DNA from: Streptomyces coffeae
Lineage (GTDB): Bacteria; Actinomycetota; Actinomycetes; Streptomycetales; Streptomycetaceae
Assembly (NCBI RefSeq): GCF_016741875.1
Contig: NZ_JAERRF010000018.1
Coordinates: 1-64,000, forward strand
DNA length: 64,000 nt
Reading direction: 5' to 3'
Part shown: positions 1-9,018 of the stretch, one piece after another
How positions within the stretch are numbered: the stretch's first letter is position 1
Layout: each line of letters opens with the position of its first letter
Made by a program: the position numbers and the translations under genes
The notes under the pieces: generated by a model
What the model saw: the letters and a program-made list of their open reading frames with translations, nothing else
What the model was told of the DNA's origin: nothing
The model's database searches: none

Positions 1-3000
1 GCCCAGACCCAGACCCAGACCAAAGGCTGTCCGCCATCCCAGCTCCGCCCTGTGGCAACCGCGCCAAACGTGCAGCCAGCACTTGACCGCCACTCACCAC
101 CAGCTCCGGCTCGGTCACCGCCACCGCCACCGCCTGTGACAGCACAGGCGCCGACACCGCATCGTCAGCAAGGTCCAGCAACGCAATCCGGCCTGGATGC
201 TCCGTCTGCGCCGACCGCAACAGACCCCACACGGACGCCACCGCCAGACCATCAACATCCCGCGCAGCAACCGCACCCCGGCTCACCACCACCAACCGGG
301 AATCAACGAAGCGCTCGTCCGCCAACCACTCCTGCACCAACTCCAAAACCGAAAACACCCCAGCCCGCACACCACCCACCACACCACCAGCCGCCACTTC
401 CACAGCAACATCGACCCCGACCATCACCACATCAGGTACCGCACCACCCGCCGCAGCCAACGCAGCCAGATCCCGATACGCCGCCACCTCCACCCCAACT
501 CCCCGCAACCCCTCAACCACACCAAGATCCACAACCACACCCGAACCAACCACCGCAACACCCGACACACCCGCGCCCGCCCGCTCGACCACAGGCGTCC
601 ACTCCACCCGGAACAACGAATCGCGGCTCAACGTGGGGTCATCGCTGAGTTGGTCAATGGAGACCGGGCGGGTGACGAGAGAGGCGATCGAGGCAACGGG
701 GTTACTCTCCGTGTCCGCGATCGCGATCGCGAGGGCGCCATCCTCGCCGTAAGACAGTCGAGCCCGCACTGCCGCCGCCCCAAAGGCGTGGAAGGAAACT
801 CCCTCCCATGCAAACGGCAGGCCGCGTTCCGTGTTGCTGTCAGCGAATGCTGCGGCATGCAGTACGGCATCCAGCAGTGCCGGGTGAGCACCGAACCTGC
901 CAGTGTCGACGCCTTCCGGCAAAGCCACGTCTACGAAGAGCTCGGAGCCGCGTCGCCATACCGCGCGCAGGCCCTGGAACGCCGGTCCGTACTGGAAGCC
1001 GGACGCGCTCAACTGCTCGTAGCAGTCCCCGAGGTCAACCGACTGCGCGTCCGCCGGCGGCCAGACGGACGAGTCGAAACCTAGGTCGATGTCAATCGGC
1101 TCTTCTGCTACGGCGAGCACGCCCATGGCGTGCTGAGTCCACGGAATGTGGGCCGAGCCATCCGCTCGGGAGAAGACCTTGACGGAGCGGCGCCCGGAGT
1201 CATCGGCAGCGCTGACGAACACCTGGATCTGCACCGCGCCCTGCTCGGGCAGCACCAGCGGTGCCGACAGGGTCAGCTCCTCGATCCGCTCGCACCCCAC
1301 CTCGTCACCGGCCCGGACAGCCAACTCAACGAACGCGGTACCCGGCAGCAGAACGTGCCCCATCACCACGTGATCGGACAGCCACGGATGCGACGCCAAC
1401 GACAAACGACCCGCGAACACCACACCATCGGAATCCGCCAACGACACCGCCGCACCCAACAACGGATGCTCCGCAGACACCAAACCAGCAGCCCGCACAT
1501 CCCCCACACCCACCGAACCAACAGGCCAAAACCGACGCCGCTGAAAGGCATACGTCGGCAGATCCGTCCGACGTGCCCCGCTCCCAGCAAAGAACGCACG
1601 CCACTCCACAGCCACACCACTCACATGCAACTGTGCCAACGCACTAACCGCCGCTGACTCCTCCGGCCGGTCCTTACGCAGCACCGGAACCACCACCGCA
1701 GCATCCGGCGCCGACTCCCCCACGAGCGCCGACAGCACACCATCCGGCCCCAGCTCCACAAACGTCCGCACGCCCTCCGCCCGCAGCGCCTGGACGCCAT
1801 CAGCGAAGCGCACCGTCTCCCGCACATGCCGCACCCAGTACTCCGGCGAACAGATCTCCTCCGTCACAGCCACAGCACCCGACAGATTCGACACCACCGG
1901 AATCGACGGTGCACCGAACTCCAGCCCCTCCACCACCGACCGGAACTCATCCAACATCGAATCCATCAACGGCGAATGGAACGCATGGCTGACAGCCAAC
2001 CGCCTCGTCCTACGCCCCTCAGCCTCCAAACAAGCAGCGACCTCCAGCACCGCCGCTTCCTCACCGGAGATCACCACCGACGACGGCCCATTCACCGCCG
2101 CCACCGACACCCGCCCCGCCGCCTCCGACGCCTCCACCAGCGGCACCACCTCACCCTCACCAGCCTGGATCGCCACCATCACCCCACCCGACGGCAACGC
2201 CTGCATCAACCGAGCCCGCGCCCCCACCAACACACACGCATCAACCAGTGACAACACACCCGCCACATGCGCCGCCACCACCTCACCCACCGAATGCCCC
2301 GCCACGAAGTCCGGCTGCACACCCCACGACTCCACCAGACGGAACAACGCCACCTCAACCGCGAAAAGCGCCTGCTGCGCACAACCCGTGCGGCTCAACG
2401 CCTCCGCGTCCTCACCCCACATCACCTCCCGCACAGAACCGTCCAGCTGCGCAAGCACACTGTCGAGCACCTCGGCAAACACCGGGAACCGGTCATACAG
2501 CTCCCGGCCCATCCCCAACCGCTGCGCGCCCTGCCCCGAGAACAGGAACACCGACTTGTATGCACCCCGCTCTGTGCCCGCTTGGATGAGCCCGGGTGCC
2601 GGTTCCCCCATCGACAGCGCGGTCAGACCTGCGATGAACTCGTCACGGTCGGAGGCGACGAAGGCCGCACGTTGTTCGAAGGACGACCGTGTGGTGGCCA
2701 GGGAGAATGCGGTATCGAGAATGCTCAGCGGCCCGGAATCGGCATCGCCTACACCGTTGCCGTCTCCGTCGCCGTCACCACCCACGTGGGCAAGGAGCCG
2801 CGCCGCCTGCGCGCGTAGCGCCTCCGGCGTGCGACCGGAGAGGAGCACAGGCATCACATGAGGCACCACGTCTCGCGCCCCGTCCCCCACCGCATCCGAT
2901 ACGACCGCCCCTGGCGCATCCGCCGCCTGCTCCGTGTCCGCCCCGCCACTCGCACGCGCGAGGAGCTCGGCATCCGGTGCCTGTTCGATGATCACGTGTG

Positions 3001-4318
3001 TGTTGGTGCCGCTGATACCGAACGACGAGACGGCCGCCCGCCTCCGGTCTCCATTCTTCTCAAGCCAGTCGACGTTCTCCGTGACCAGTCGGACAGCGCC
3101 CTGGCCCCACTCCACATGGGACGAAGGCGTGTCCACATGCAGGGTGCTCGGCACCACTCCGTGCCTCATGGCCATGACCATCTTGATCACACCGGCGACA
3201 CCGGCCGCCGCCTGGGTGTGGCTGAGGTTCGACTTGATCGAGCCCAGCAGAAGCGGCCGGGTCTCCTCCCGGTTCCGGCCGTAGGTTGCGAGCAGTGCCT
3301 GGGCCTCGACCGGGTCACCCAGGGTTGTGCCGGTGCCGTGTGCCTCGACGACATCGACCTGATCGGCCGACAGCCGGGCGTTGATCAGTGCTTGCTGGAT
3401 CACCCGTTGCTGCGAGGGGCCGTTCGGCGCGGTCAGACCGTTGGACGCACCGTCCTGGTTGACCGCGCTGCCGCGGATCACCGCCAGGACCGGATGTCCC
3501 TTGCGCTGTGCGTCCGACAACCGTTCCAGGACAAGGACGCCCACACCCTCCGCCCAGCCGGTGCCATCGGCGGATTCGGCGAACGATCGGCACAGCCCGT
3601 CCGGGGACAACCCGCCCTGGCGGCTGAATTCGACGAAGGTCGCCGGACTCGACATGACCGTGATGCCACCAGCCAGTGCGAGTGAGCACTCACCGCCCCG
3701 CAGTGCCTGGTCGGCGAGGTGCAAGGCGACGAGCGAGGACGAGCAGGCGGTGTCCACGGTCAGAGCGGGCCCGGTCAGGCCGAAGGTGTAGGCGATCCGG
3801 CCGGAGAGCACACTGCCTGTGTTGCCGGTGAGTTGGAATCCGTTCCCCTCGTCGGCACGGTAGTCCTGGGCCATGGCGCCCATGAACACACCGGTCTCGC
3901 TGCCCCGGAGGGACATCGGGTCGAGCCCCGCCTGCTCGAAGGCCTCCCAGGCCGCTTCCAGGAGGACCCGCTGCTGCGGGTCCATGGCGACGGCTTCGCG
4001 AGGTGAGATGCCGAAGAAGTCCGCGTCGAAGTCGGTGGCGCCGTAGAGGAAGCCTCCGGATGTGGTGGAGGACGTGGCGAGCGCCTCGATGTCCCATCCC
4101 CGGTCGTCGGGGAAGCCACCGACACCGTGCTCGCCGCCGGCGACCAGGCGCCACAGGTCCTCGGGGTTCGACACCCCACCCGGATAGCGGCAGGACATAC
4201 CGACGATGGCGATCGGCTCCTGGGCCGCCGCCTCCAGCTCGTGCACCCGCTGTCGGGTCTGCCGAAGATCTGCGGTGGCACGCTTGAGGTAGTCCCTGAG
4301 CTTCTGTTCGTTGTCCAT
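1..4318 (-). CDS. Type I modular polyketide synthase subunit (docking-KS-AT-DH-KR...), 3' end outside window
   Basis: Elongation subunit of an assembly-line polyketide synthase; about 1,439 codons are visible and the gene runs off the left edge. The N-terminus is a short charged helix (residues 1-32, starting [14 protein letters not shown]) typical of a docking domain, so it receives a chain from another subunit and is not a loading module. KS: TACSSS with Cys192, HGTGT with His327, and NLSH with His367. AT: GHSVG with Ser676; HAFH at 778-781 is the malonyl-CoA signature. DH: HxxxGxxxxP with His983 and Asp1150 in LLDAVLH, so it looks active. The KR structural half begins near residue 1225. 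I checked that all these motifs share one frame with the ATG at 4318. The gene lies 307 bp downstream of a LAL regulator. Whether ER is present and the product are unknown. Confidence 0.95.
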   Translation of the reverse strand, partial: MDNEQKLRDYLKRATADLRQTRQRVHELEAAAQEPIAIVGMSCRYPGGVSNPEDLWRLVAGGEHGVGGFPDDRGWDIEALATSSTTSGGFLYGATDFDADFFGISPREAVAMDPQQRVLLEAAWEAFEQAGLDPMSLRGSETGVFMGAMAQDYRADEGNGFQLTGNTGSVLSGRIAYTFGLTGPALTVDTACSSSLVALHLADQALRGGECSLALAGGITVMSSPATFVEFSRQGGLSPDGLCRSFAESADGTGWAEGVGVLVLERLSDAQRKGHPVLAVIRGSAVNQDGASNGLTAPNGPSQQRVIQQALINARLSADQVDVVEAHGTGTTLGDPVEAQALLATYGRNREETRPLLLGSIKSNLSHTQAAAGVAGVIKMVMAMRHGVVPSTLHVDTPSSHVEWGQGAVRLVTENVDWLEKNGDRRRAAVSSFGISGTNTHVIIEQAPDAELLARASGGADTEQAADAPGAVVSDAVGDGARDVVPHVMPVLLSGRTPEALRAQAARLLAHVGGDGDGDGNGVGDADSGPLSILDTAFSLATTRSSFEQRAAFVASDRDEFIAGLTALSMGEPAPGLIQAGTERGAYKSVFLFSGQGAQRLGMGRELYDRFPVFAEVLDSVLAQLDGSVREVMWGEDAEALSRTGCAQQALFAVEVALFRLVESWGVQPDFVAGHSVGEVVAAHVAGVLSLVDACVLVGARARLMQALPSGGVMVAIQAGEGEVVPLVEASEAAGRVSVAAVNGPSSVVISGEEAAVLEVAACLEAEGRRTRRLAVSHAFHSPLMDSMLDEFRSVVEGLEFGAPSIPVVSNLSGAVAVTEEICSPEYWVRHVRETVRFADGVQALRAEGVRTFVELGPDGVLSALVGESAPDAAVVVPVLRKDRPEESAAVSALAQLHVSGVAVEWRAFFAGSGARRTDLPTYAFQRRRFWPVGSVGVGDVRAAGLVSAEHPLLGAAVSLADSDGVVFAGRLSLASHPWLSDHVVMGHVLLPGTAFVELAVRAGDEVGCERIEELTLSAPLVLPEQGAVQIQVFVSAADDSGRRSVKVFSRADGSAHIPWTQHAMGVLAVAEEPIDIDLGFDSSVWPPADAQSVDLGDCYEQLSASGFQYGPAFQGLRAVWRRGSELFVDVALPEGVDTGRFGAHPALLDAVLHAAAFADSNTERGLPFAWEGVSFHAFGAAAVRARLSYGEDGALAIAIADTESNPVASIASLVTRPVSIDQLSDDPTLSRDSLFRVEWTPVVERAGAGVSGVAVVGSGVVVDLGVVEGLRGVGVEVAAYRDLAALAAAGGAVPDVVMVGVDVAVEVAAGGVVGGVRAGVFSVLELVQEWLADERFVDSRLVVVSRGAVAARDVDGLAVASVWGLLRSAQTEHPGRIALLDLADDAVSAPVLSQAVAVAVTEPELVVSGGQVLAARLARLPQGGAGMADSLWSGSGSG

Positions 4319-4625
4319 CTCAGCTCATCTCAACGGCGGTTGCTGGAGCGGATATTCACCCGAGGACGGTTGTCCCTCACACGTCACGCGCGGGCTGGTG
4401 CGCGTGGCGGTGCGGTACGGCAGGGGTACGGCGTTTGCACGGGACCTGGCGCACGCTCGGCGTCCGCCCAGGTTTCGGCACATGTCCCCCGGTCGACGGC
4501 GTCGCAATGCCTGTCCACACCATCGCGGGGGACGGCTCAGCCGACATGGTGACTCCCACAGATCATGCGCTGAGTCTCATCGGACGATCACGGGAAAAAC
4601 CGTAGTCATGGGCAGAAGTTCGGAG
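4319..4625 (-). promoter_or_regulatory. Intergenic region upstream of the PKS gene
   Basis: A 307-bp gap lies between the stop of the upstream LAL regulator and the PKS start. No credible gene is present on either strand. It is long enough to carry a promoter for the PKS subunit and is a likely target of the neighbouring regulators. I saw no copy of the palindromic PAS-LuxR site known from polyene clusters. The promoter role is inferred from position only. Confidence 0.4.
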
Positions 4626-7600
4626 TCAGTCAGCGGTGTTGGTCCCGCCGCCACCGGTGTCGGGTCCGCCACCGTCGTGGCCACCGCCGTCGGCGCTCTC
4701 CCCGCTTTCGGAACTGTCGAGAAGAGCCAGCTCCGTGAGCTGAGCACGGCCGGCGATGCCGAACTTGCGGTACACCTTGGTGAGGTGCTTCTCCACGGCG
4801 CGGAGGCTGATCCCGAGTTCGGCCGCGATCTGCTGGTTTCCGCGACCGGCCGCCGCCAGCACTGCGACCCGGCGCTCGCCGGGGGTGAGTGCGGCGACGG
4901 TCGCGGTGGCCTCCCGTGGGCCGGGGGTCCGGGGAGGCCCAGGGTCGGCCACACCGGGAGGCTCCGGCGGATCGCTCGGTGTGAGGTCCGCGGCGAGAGT
5001 GGCCTGGGCCGAGGCGTCGGCCCGGTCGGTGGCGGCGGCGCGGTGGGGGCCACTGGCACGGTGGGGCACAGTGGCGCGGCGGGAGATCGCGGCATCGTCA
5101 CGAGCCGCAGCGCCCTGTTGAGCCACGGCGCCCTCAAGAGCCGTGGCACCGTCGTAGGCGCCGGTACTGCCCACGAGGCCGGTACCGCCCAAGACACCGG
5201 CACCGTCGTCAGAGACCGCGGCCCGGCCGACGGAGACGTCAGCACCGTCAGGGGCAGCAGTACGGTCGGAGTCAGCCGTGCGGCCGGAGCCGGACAGCTT
5301 GTGTCCGAGCTGCTCCTTCGCCTTGGCCAGTTCCCTCCGGTCGACGGAGTCCTTGAGGATCTCCACCGCGCGCCGCGCCAGCTCGGTCCCCGCCCGGCCT
5401 TCGGTTACCGCGGCCCAGACCCGCAACGAGCGTCCGACGGCACTGGGCGCGCCCCAGGCCGTCGCGAGCTCGTACTCGTGCGCGACGAGGGCCTGCGCGA
5501 GGTCGGGGCGTCCGAGCTGATGGTGCAGTTGGGCGGCCCAGGAACGCCAGGGCATGAGGGCGGGGTTCGTCCAGCCCCGCAGTTGGTGTTCCCGCCCGGC
5601 TTCCAGTAGATGGTCGAGTGCGGTGGCCACAGCCCCCATCCGCAAGGCGAGCATCCCGTCGACGAGGTGTCGGATGGCGGGCACGAGCAGGGCTTTGCCC
5701 TGGGCGCGGAATGCGGCGAGGGCGTGCCATGCGAGATCGGGTTGCCCGCCTTCGGCGATGATCAGGGCCAGCGCCTCGCAGCAGCGTCCCGTGACCTGGG
5801 TGAACTCGGGGTCGGCGTGCGTCAGGGCGTCAGCGGCGAGGAGCGCCGCTTCGCCGTGCCGGCCGCGGCGGGCCAGGAGGAAGGCCCTTTCCGCTCGGAC
5901 GAATTGAGTGCTTGTGCCCCGCTCACCGTGGGTGTGGAGGGCTGCTTCGGCCACCGATGCGAGCCAGGTCTCGGCCTGGTGGGGTTGGTCGGCGGCGAGC
6001 AGGGTGCGGGCCGCCAGGGGGACAGCCGTGCGCAGGTCCTGCACCTCCGGTGGTTGGGCGTGCAGTGCTTGGCCGGCCAGGGCGCCCGCCGCGCCGTGGT
6101 CAACTCCGGCGAGCATGCCGGCGTAGGCGAGCAGGGCGGACCGGTCCCGATCGGCGGCCGTCCGCAGTGGACGGGGCGTACCTTCGCGCCGGAATGTGCC
6201 AACAGTCTCGGTGAACCACCGGCGGTGTCCGAAGTGTGTGAAGCGCATACGCACGTCCAGCGCGAGCGCGGTCTCCCGTTCGGTGCCGTCCAGCAGCGCG
6301 GGATCGCCCGCTGCCGAGGCCGCTTCGGTGAGCTGGGTGGTGAGCCCCACGGGCGGGAGCTCGCAGGCCAGTACGGGGATGCGGGCGAGTTCATGGGTGC
6401 GTCGGGCCGGTGTCGCCAGTCGTGGCAGCGCCTGGGTCAGGCGCCGGATCCCGCTGACCGGGGCCACGGGCAGCTCGGCCTTGGCCAGGTCCACGAGCAG
6501 CTCCGCACGCTCGTGGCCCTGAGCGGCGGAGCCGAGCAGGGCTCGCAGCAGGTATCTCCTCGCCAGACCGAGGTCTCCGCCCGTGTACTCCGCCCACGCG
6601 GCGGTCCGGAGTACGTCGATCTGCCAGCCGCCCGGCGGATCGCCCATGGCCAGGATGTGTTTCGCCACCACCGGGGACGGGCTGCCCGCGTTGTGCAGGG
6701 TGCGGGCGGTTCTTGCGTGCCAGTGCCCCCGGGTCACGGCGTCGAGGGAGCCTTTGACGGCGTCGCCGATGGCGTGGTGGGCCCACCGCGGGTCCGGGCC
6801 GGTGGCGAGCAGACCGGCCGATACCAGCGTGTCCAGTGCGGCCGTGCCCTGCGCCACGGTCAGTCGGGCCAGAGAGTACAGCGTGTCGGTCCTCGGGCCG
6901 AGGAATGCCAGCGCGGTGGCGGTCTGGCGTGCTGCTTCGGGCAGTTCGGCCAGGGCCCGTACAGCGTGCCGGCCAAGTGCGGCGGGCCGTAGCGCCTGTA
7001 GGTGCTCGAGCATGGGCGGGCGTCGGGCTCGGCGGAGCTCGCTCAGCAGCGTGGCAAGGAACAGCGGTCTGCCACCCGACATCTCGACACAGGCGCGGAC
7101 GAGTGCCGGGTCCGGCTTGTCGAGGGCCTGGGAGACCATCGCGGACGCTCCGTCCGGCGACAGGGGCCGGAGTGCCACCTGGTCCGTGGCGCGGGCGAGG
7201 AGGTCTTTCAACGGTGGTGCGTGTGCCGCCGGGTCGCCCGGATGCGGTGACACGGCCACGATCACGACCGGTGCGTCGGAGAGCTTCTCGCCGATCAGCG
7301 TCAGCCAGCGCAGTGAGGCCGCGTCCGCCCAGCGCAGGTCGTCGCAGAGCAGCAGCAGCGGTTGGCGGCGGGCGAGGCCGAGCGTCAGGTCGCGCAGTCG
7401 GAGTGCTTCGTTCTCCTCCGTCGCGCCGACCGGCGGGTCGGCGTACGGATCCCTGCCGAGCAGCATGCGTCGGGCGAGCCCGAACACGGCTCCGCTCTCG
7501 GTACGGTCGCCCCCGGCGCGGAGCACCAGCGCCTCGGACGGCTGCGTCCGCATGGCGAGTTCGCCCAGCAGGGCCGACCGCCCGACTCCGAAGGGGCCCG

Positions 7601-7691
7601 ACACGGTCACGAGCGCGCCCTGCTCGTCGCGGGCGCTGCGATGCAGCGTCCGCTGTAGGAGGGCGAGCTCGCGCTCACGTTCGATCAGCAC
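4626..7691 (-). CDS. LuxR family transcriptional regulator, LAL type (large ATP-binding regulator)
   Basis: Probable pathway-specific regulator of the adjacent PKS, 1,021 aa. An N-terminal AAA/STAND ATPase-like region opens with a P-loop-like GPFGVGRS (32-39), in which Arg38 replaces the catalytic Lys, and has a Walker B-like LLLLCDDLRWAD near 115. A helical TPR-like middle follows. A C-terminal LuxR helix-turn-helix (LTPGERRVAVLAAAGRGNQQ through AVEKHLTKVYRKFGI) sits near 945-1000. Unusually, about 100 residues before the HTH are low complexity (Ala, Gly, Asp, Thr, Pro rich), and the tail after the HTH is Gly/Asp rich. The start is GTG at 7691 with AAAGGA just upstream. It lies 57 bp downstream of the PAS-LuxR gene on the same strand, so the two may be co-transcribed. 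Confidence 0.93.
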   Translation of the reverse strand: MLIERERELALLQRTLHRSARDEQGALVTVSGPFGVGRSALLGELAMRTQPSEALVLRAGGDRTESGAVFGLARRMLLGRDPYADPPVGATEENEALRLRDLTLGLARRQPLLLLCDDLRWADAASLRWLTLIGEKLSDAPVVIVAVSPHPGDPAAHAPPLKDLLARATDQVALRPLSPDGASAMVSQALDKPDPALVRACVEMSGGRPLFLATLLSELRRARRPPMLEHLQALRPAALGRHAVRALAELPEAARQTATALAFLGPRTDTLYSLARLTVAQGTAALDTLVSAGLLATGPDPRWAHHAIGDAVKGSLDAVTRGHWHARTARTLHNAGSPSPVVAKHILAMGDPPGGWQIDVLRTAAWAEYTGGDLGLARRYLLRALLGSAAQGHERAELLVDLAKAELPVAPVSGIRRLTQALPRLATPARRTHELARIPVLACELPPVGLTTQLTEAASAAGDPALLDGTERETALALDVRMRFTHFGHRRWFTETVGTFRREGTPRPLRTAADRDRSALLAYAGMLAGVDHGAAGALAGQALHAQPPEVQDLRTAVPLAARTLLAADQPHQAETWLASVAEAALHTHGERGTSTQFVRAERAFLLARRGRHGEAALLAADALTHADPEFTQVTGRCCEALALIIAEGGQPDLAWHALAAFRAQGKALLVPAIRHLVDGMLALRMGAVATALDHLLEAGREHQLRGWTNPALMPWRSWAAQLHHQLGRPDLAQALVAHEYELATAWGAPSAVGRSLRVWAAVTEGRAGTELARRAVEILKDSVDRRELAKAKEQLGHKLSGSGRTADSDRTAAPDGADVSVGRAAVSDDGAGVLGGTGLVGSTGAYDGATALEGAVAQQGAAARDDAAISRRATVPHRASGPHRAAATDRADASAQATLAADLTPSDPPEPPGVADPGPPRTPGPREATATVAALTPGERRVAVLAAAGRGNQQIAAELGISLRAVEKHLTKVYRKFGIAGRAQLTELALLDSSESGESADGGGHDGGGPDTGGGGTNTAD

Positions 7692-7748
7692 AAGTCCTTT
7701 CCCGGCTCCGGGTTTTCTGGAATCCGGCCCCGCGCAGCGGGCGGTGGA

Positions 7749-8456
7749 TTATGAGGATACGTACTCGGGGCATACGCGCGGCGGCCACTGGCCGACGGAA
7801 AAGACGCCCATGGAGTAGCCCTTCGATATCAGCGCGGGCCGGTTGGTGACCTTGAGTTTCCGTAGCAGGGACGTCACGTGGTATTCGACACCGCCGCGGC
7901 TGAGGAAGAGTTTCGCTGCGAGCTGCACCGTGGACTCGCCCGCGGCCACGCCTTCCAGGATCCGGGCATGCATGGGGCTGAACATCTTCCGGCGGTCAGT
8001 GATCATTTGTGGGCCGCTCTCGGCTTCCTGTGGCTGCACCAACACCATGATCGTGTCGACCCTGCCCACACTGCCGCGCACCGCGATGCCGGTGAGCTCA
8101 CCCTGGAAGATCAGGTCCTCGGCCCCCATCGCGACGATCTGGTCGGCGAAGCGCGCATTCTGCCCGTCGGCCAGGCGAATGAATTCATTTTTGAGCTTGC
8201 CCTGGACACTCGGATGCATGAATTCACATATATCGCGCCCTTGAATATCGCCTGAATGCCAACCGAACTGCTGCAAGAAGAGGTGGTTGGCCTCTTGGAT
8301 CCTCAGTTCGAGATCGAGGTTCGCCATGCAGAGTCCGGACTGCTCGAAGAGCGACCAATAAATGTCGCGATACTGCTCCGAGCAGCGATCCCGAGTTATC
8401 TCCGGGATAATTACTTTTGATGCGAGACTGGTGTTACTCACGAGTTTGTCGACCAT
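7749..8456 (-). CDS. PAS-LuxR family regulator (PimM/NysRIV/AmphRIV/FscRI-like)
   Basis: 235-aa DNA-binding regulator with an N-terminal PAS sensor fold (about 30-140, including EANHLFLQQFGWHSGDIQGR) and a C-terminal LuxR-type HTH (about 165-220, FSPMHARILEGVAAGEST then VEYHVTSLLRKLKV). This two-domain layout and size match the activators of polyene macrolide clusters (PimM, NysRIV, AmphRIV, FscRI). The start is ATG at 8456, with GAGGAA close upstream. The N-terminal third uses more AT-ending codons (AAA, ATT, TTT) than the neighbouring genes. It precedes a LAL gene and then the PKS gene, all in the same direction. Family assignment is strong; the polyene link is inference from family and neighbours. 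Confidence 0.9.
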   Translation of the reverse strand: MVDKLVSNTSLASKVIIPEITRDRCSEQYRDIYWSLFEQSGLCMANLDLELRIQEANHLFLQQFGWHSGDIQGRDICEFMHPSVQGKLKNEFIRLADGQNARFADQIVAMGAEDLIFQGELTGIAVRGSVGRVDTIMVLVQPQEAESGPQMITDRRKMFSPMHARILEGVAAGESTVQLAAKLFLSRGGVEYHVTSLLRKLKVTNRPALISKGYSMGVFSVGQWPPRVCPEYVSS

Positions 8457-8574
8457 TTCCTCGGCTCCCCACAGGCCGATGATCCAGCAGCGACCGACTT
8501 CTTTGCTCCAAGAAGTCCCTCCCCGATTTTCATCGTCTATAGATATCGATCAGAAGTCAAGCTCAGCGGACTGA

Positions 8575-8588
8575 GGGAAACTTTTCCC
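8575..8588. promoter_or_regulatory. Palindrome GGGAAA-CT-TTTCCC upstream of PAS-LuxR gene
   Basis: Perfect 6+2+6 inverted repeat about 120 bp upstream of the PAS-LuxR start, in a 562-bp intergenic region. Its core resembles the GGGA..TCCC half-sites of PAS-LuxR operators but lacks the flanking CT/AG bases and has different spacing. It is a plausible operator for one of the island's regulators; the binding protein is unknown. Confidence 0.45.
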
Positions 8589-8630
8589 GCTTAATACTGC
8601 GGGCTTCGGACCGTACGGTTCGGTGCCGCA

Positions 8631-8668
8631 CGGTACGGTTCCTCGCGGTACGGTTCCTCGCGGTACGG
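8631..8668. repeat. Tandem 15-bp repeat in PAS-LuxR promoter region
   Basis: The unit CGGTACGGTTCCTCG occurs twice exactly (8631-8645, 8646-8660) and begins a third time (8661-8668). A looser related stretch starts near 8611. The rest of the gap (8457-9018) holds no gene I can support. The repeat may be a multi-site binding region or simple slippage. Confidence 0.8.
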
Positions 8669-9018
8669 GCGCCGCTGACGTACGGAAATGCCGACTCGGT
8701 GCGGACGCGACGCCGCCCCCCATGCAGCGGGTGATACCGCAGGTCGACCGCCATCTGACGGCACACGAAACACCGGGCGAATATGCCGCCTTTGACATTT
8801 TCTTTATTGTCTACGCGCATAGCTAGAATTGCTGTGCGACGAAACCCGGTCCTTCCTCATACAGGGAGAGCCGTCCCGCTACCCGAGAGCGAGAGACCCA
8901 TCGTGCGACCAAAGGCCGCCCGGGGCAGAAGGCTGTCCCTTCCTCGCCAGTTCCACGAGGCTTTCTTCCTGCCCCGGAAGGCGCCTGCCGGAAAGGCTGT
9001 GCCTCGGACCGGCGCTGC

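Noticed and set aside
52-648. Pro/His-rich 198-aa frame on the plus strand
   Set aside because: Antisense to the PKS KR region; composition arises from codon bias opposite a GC-rich gene.
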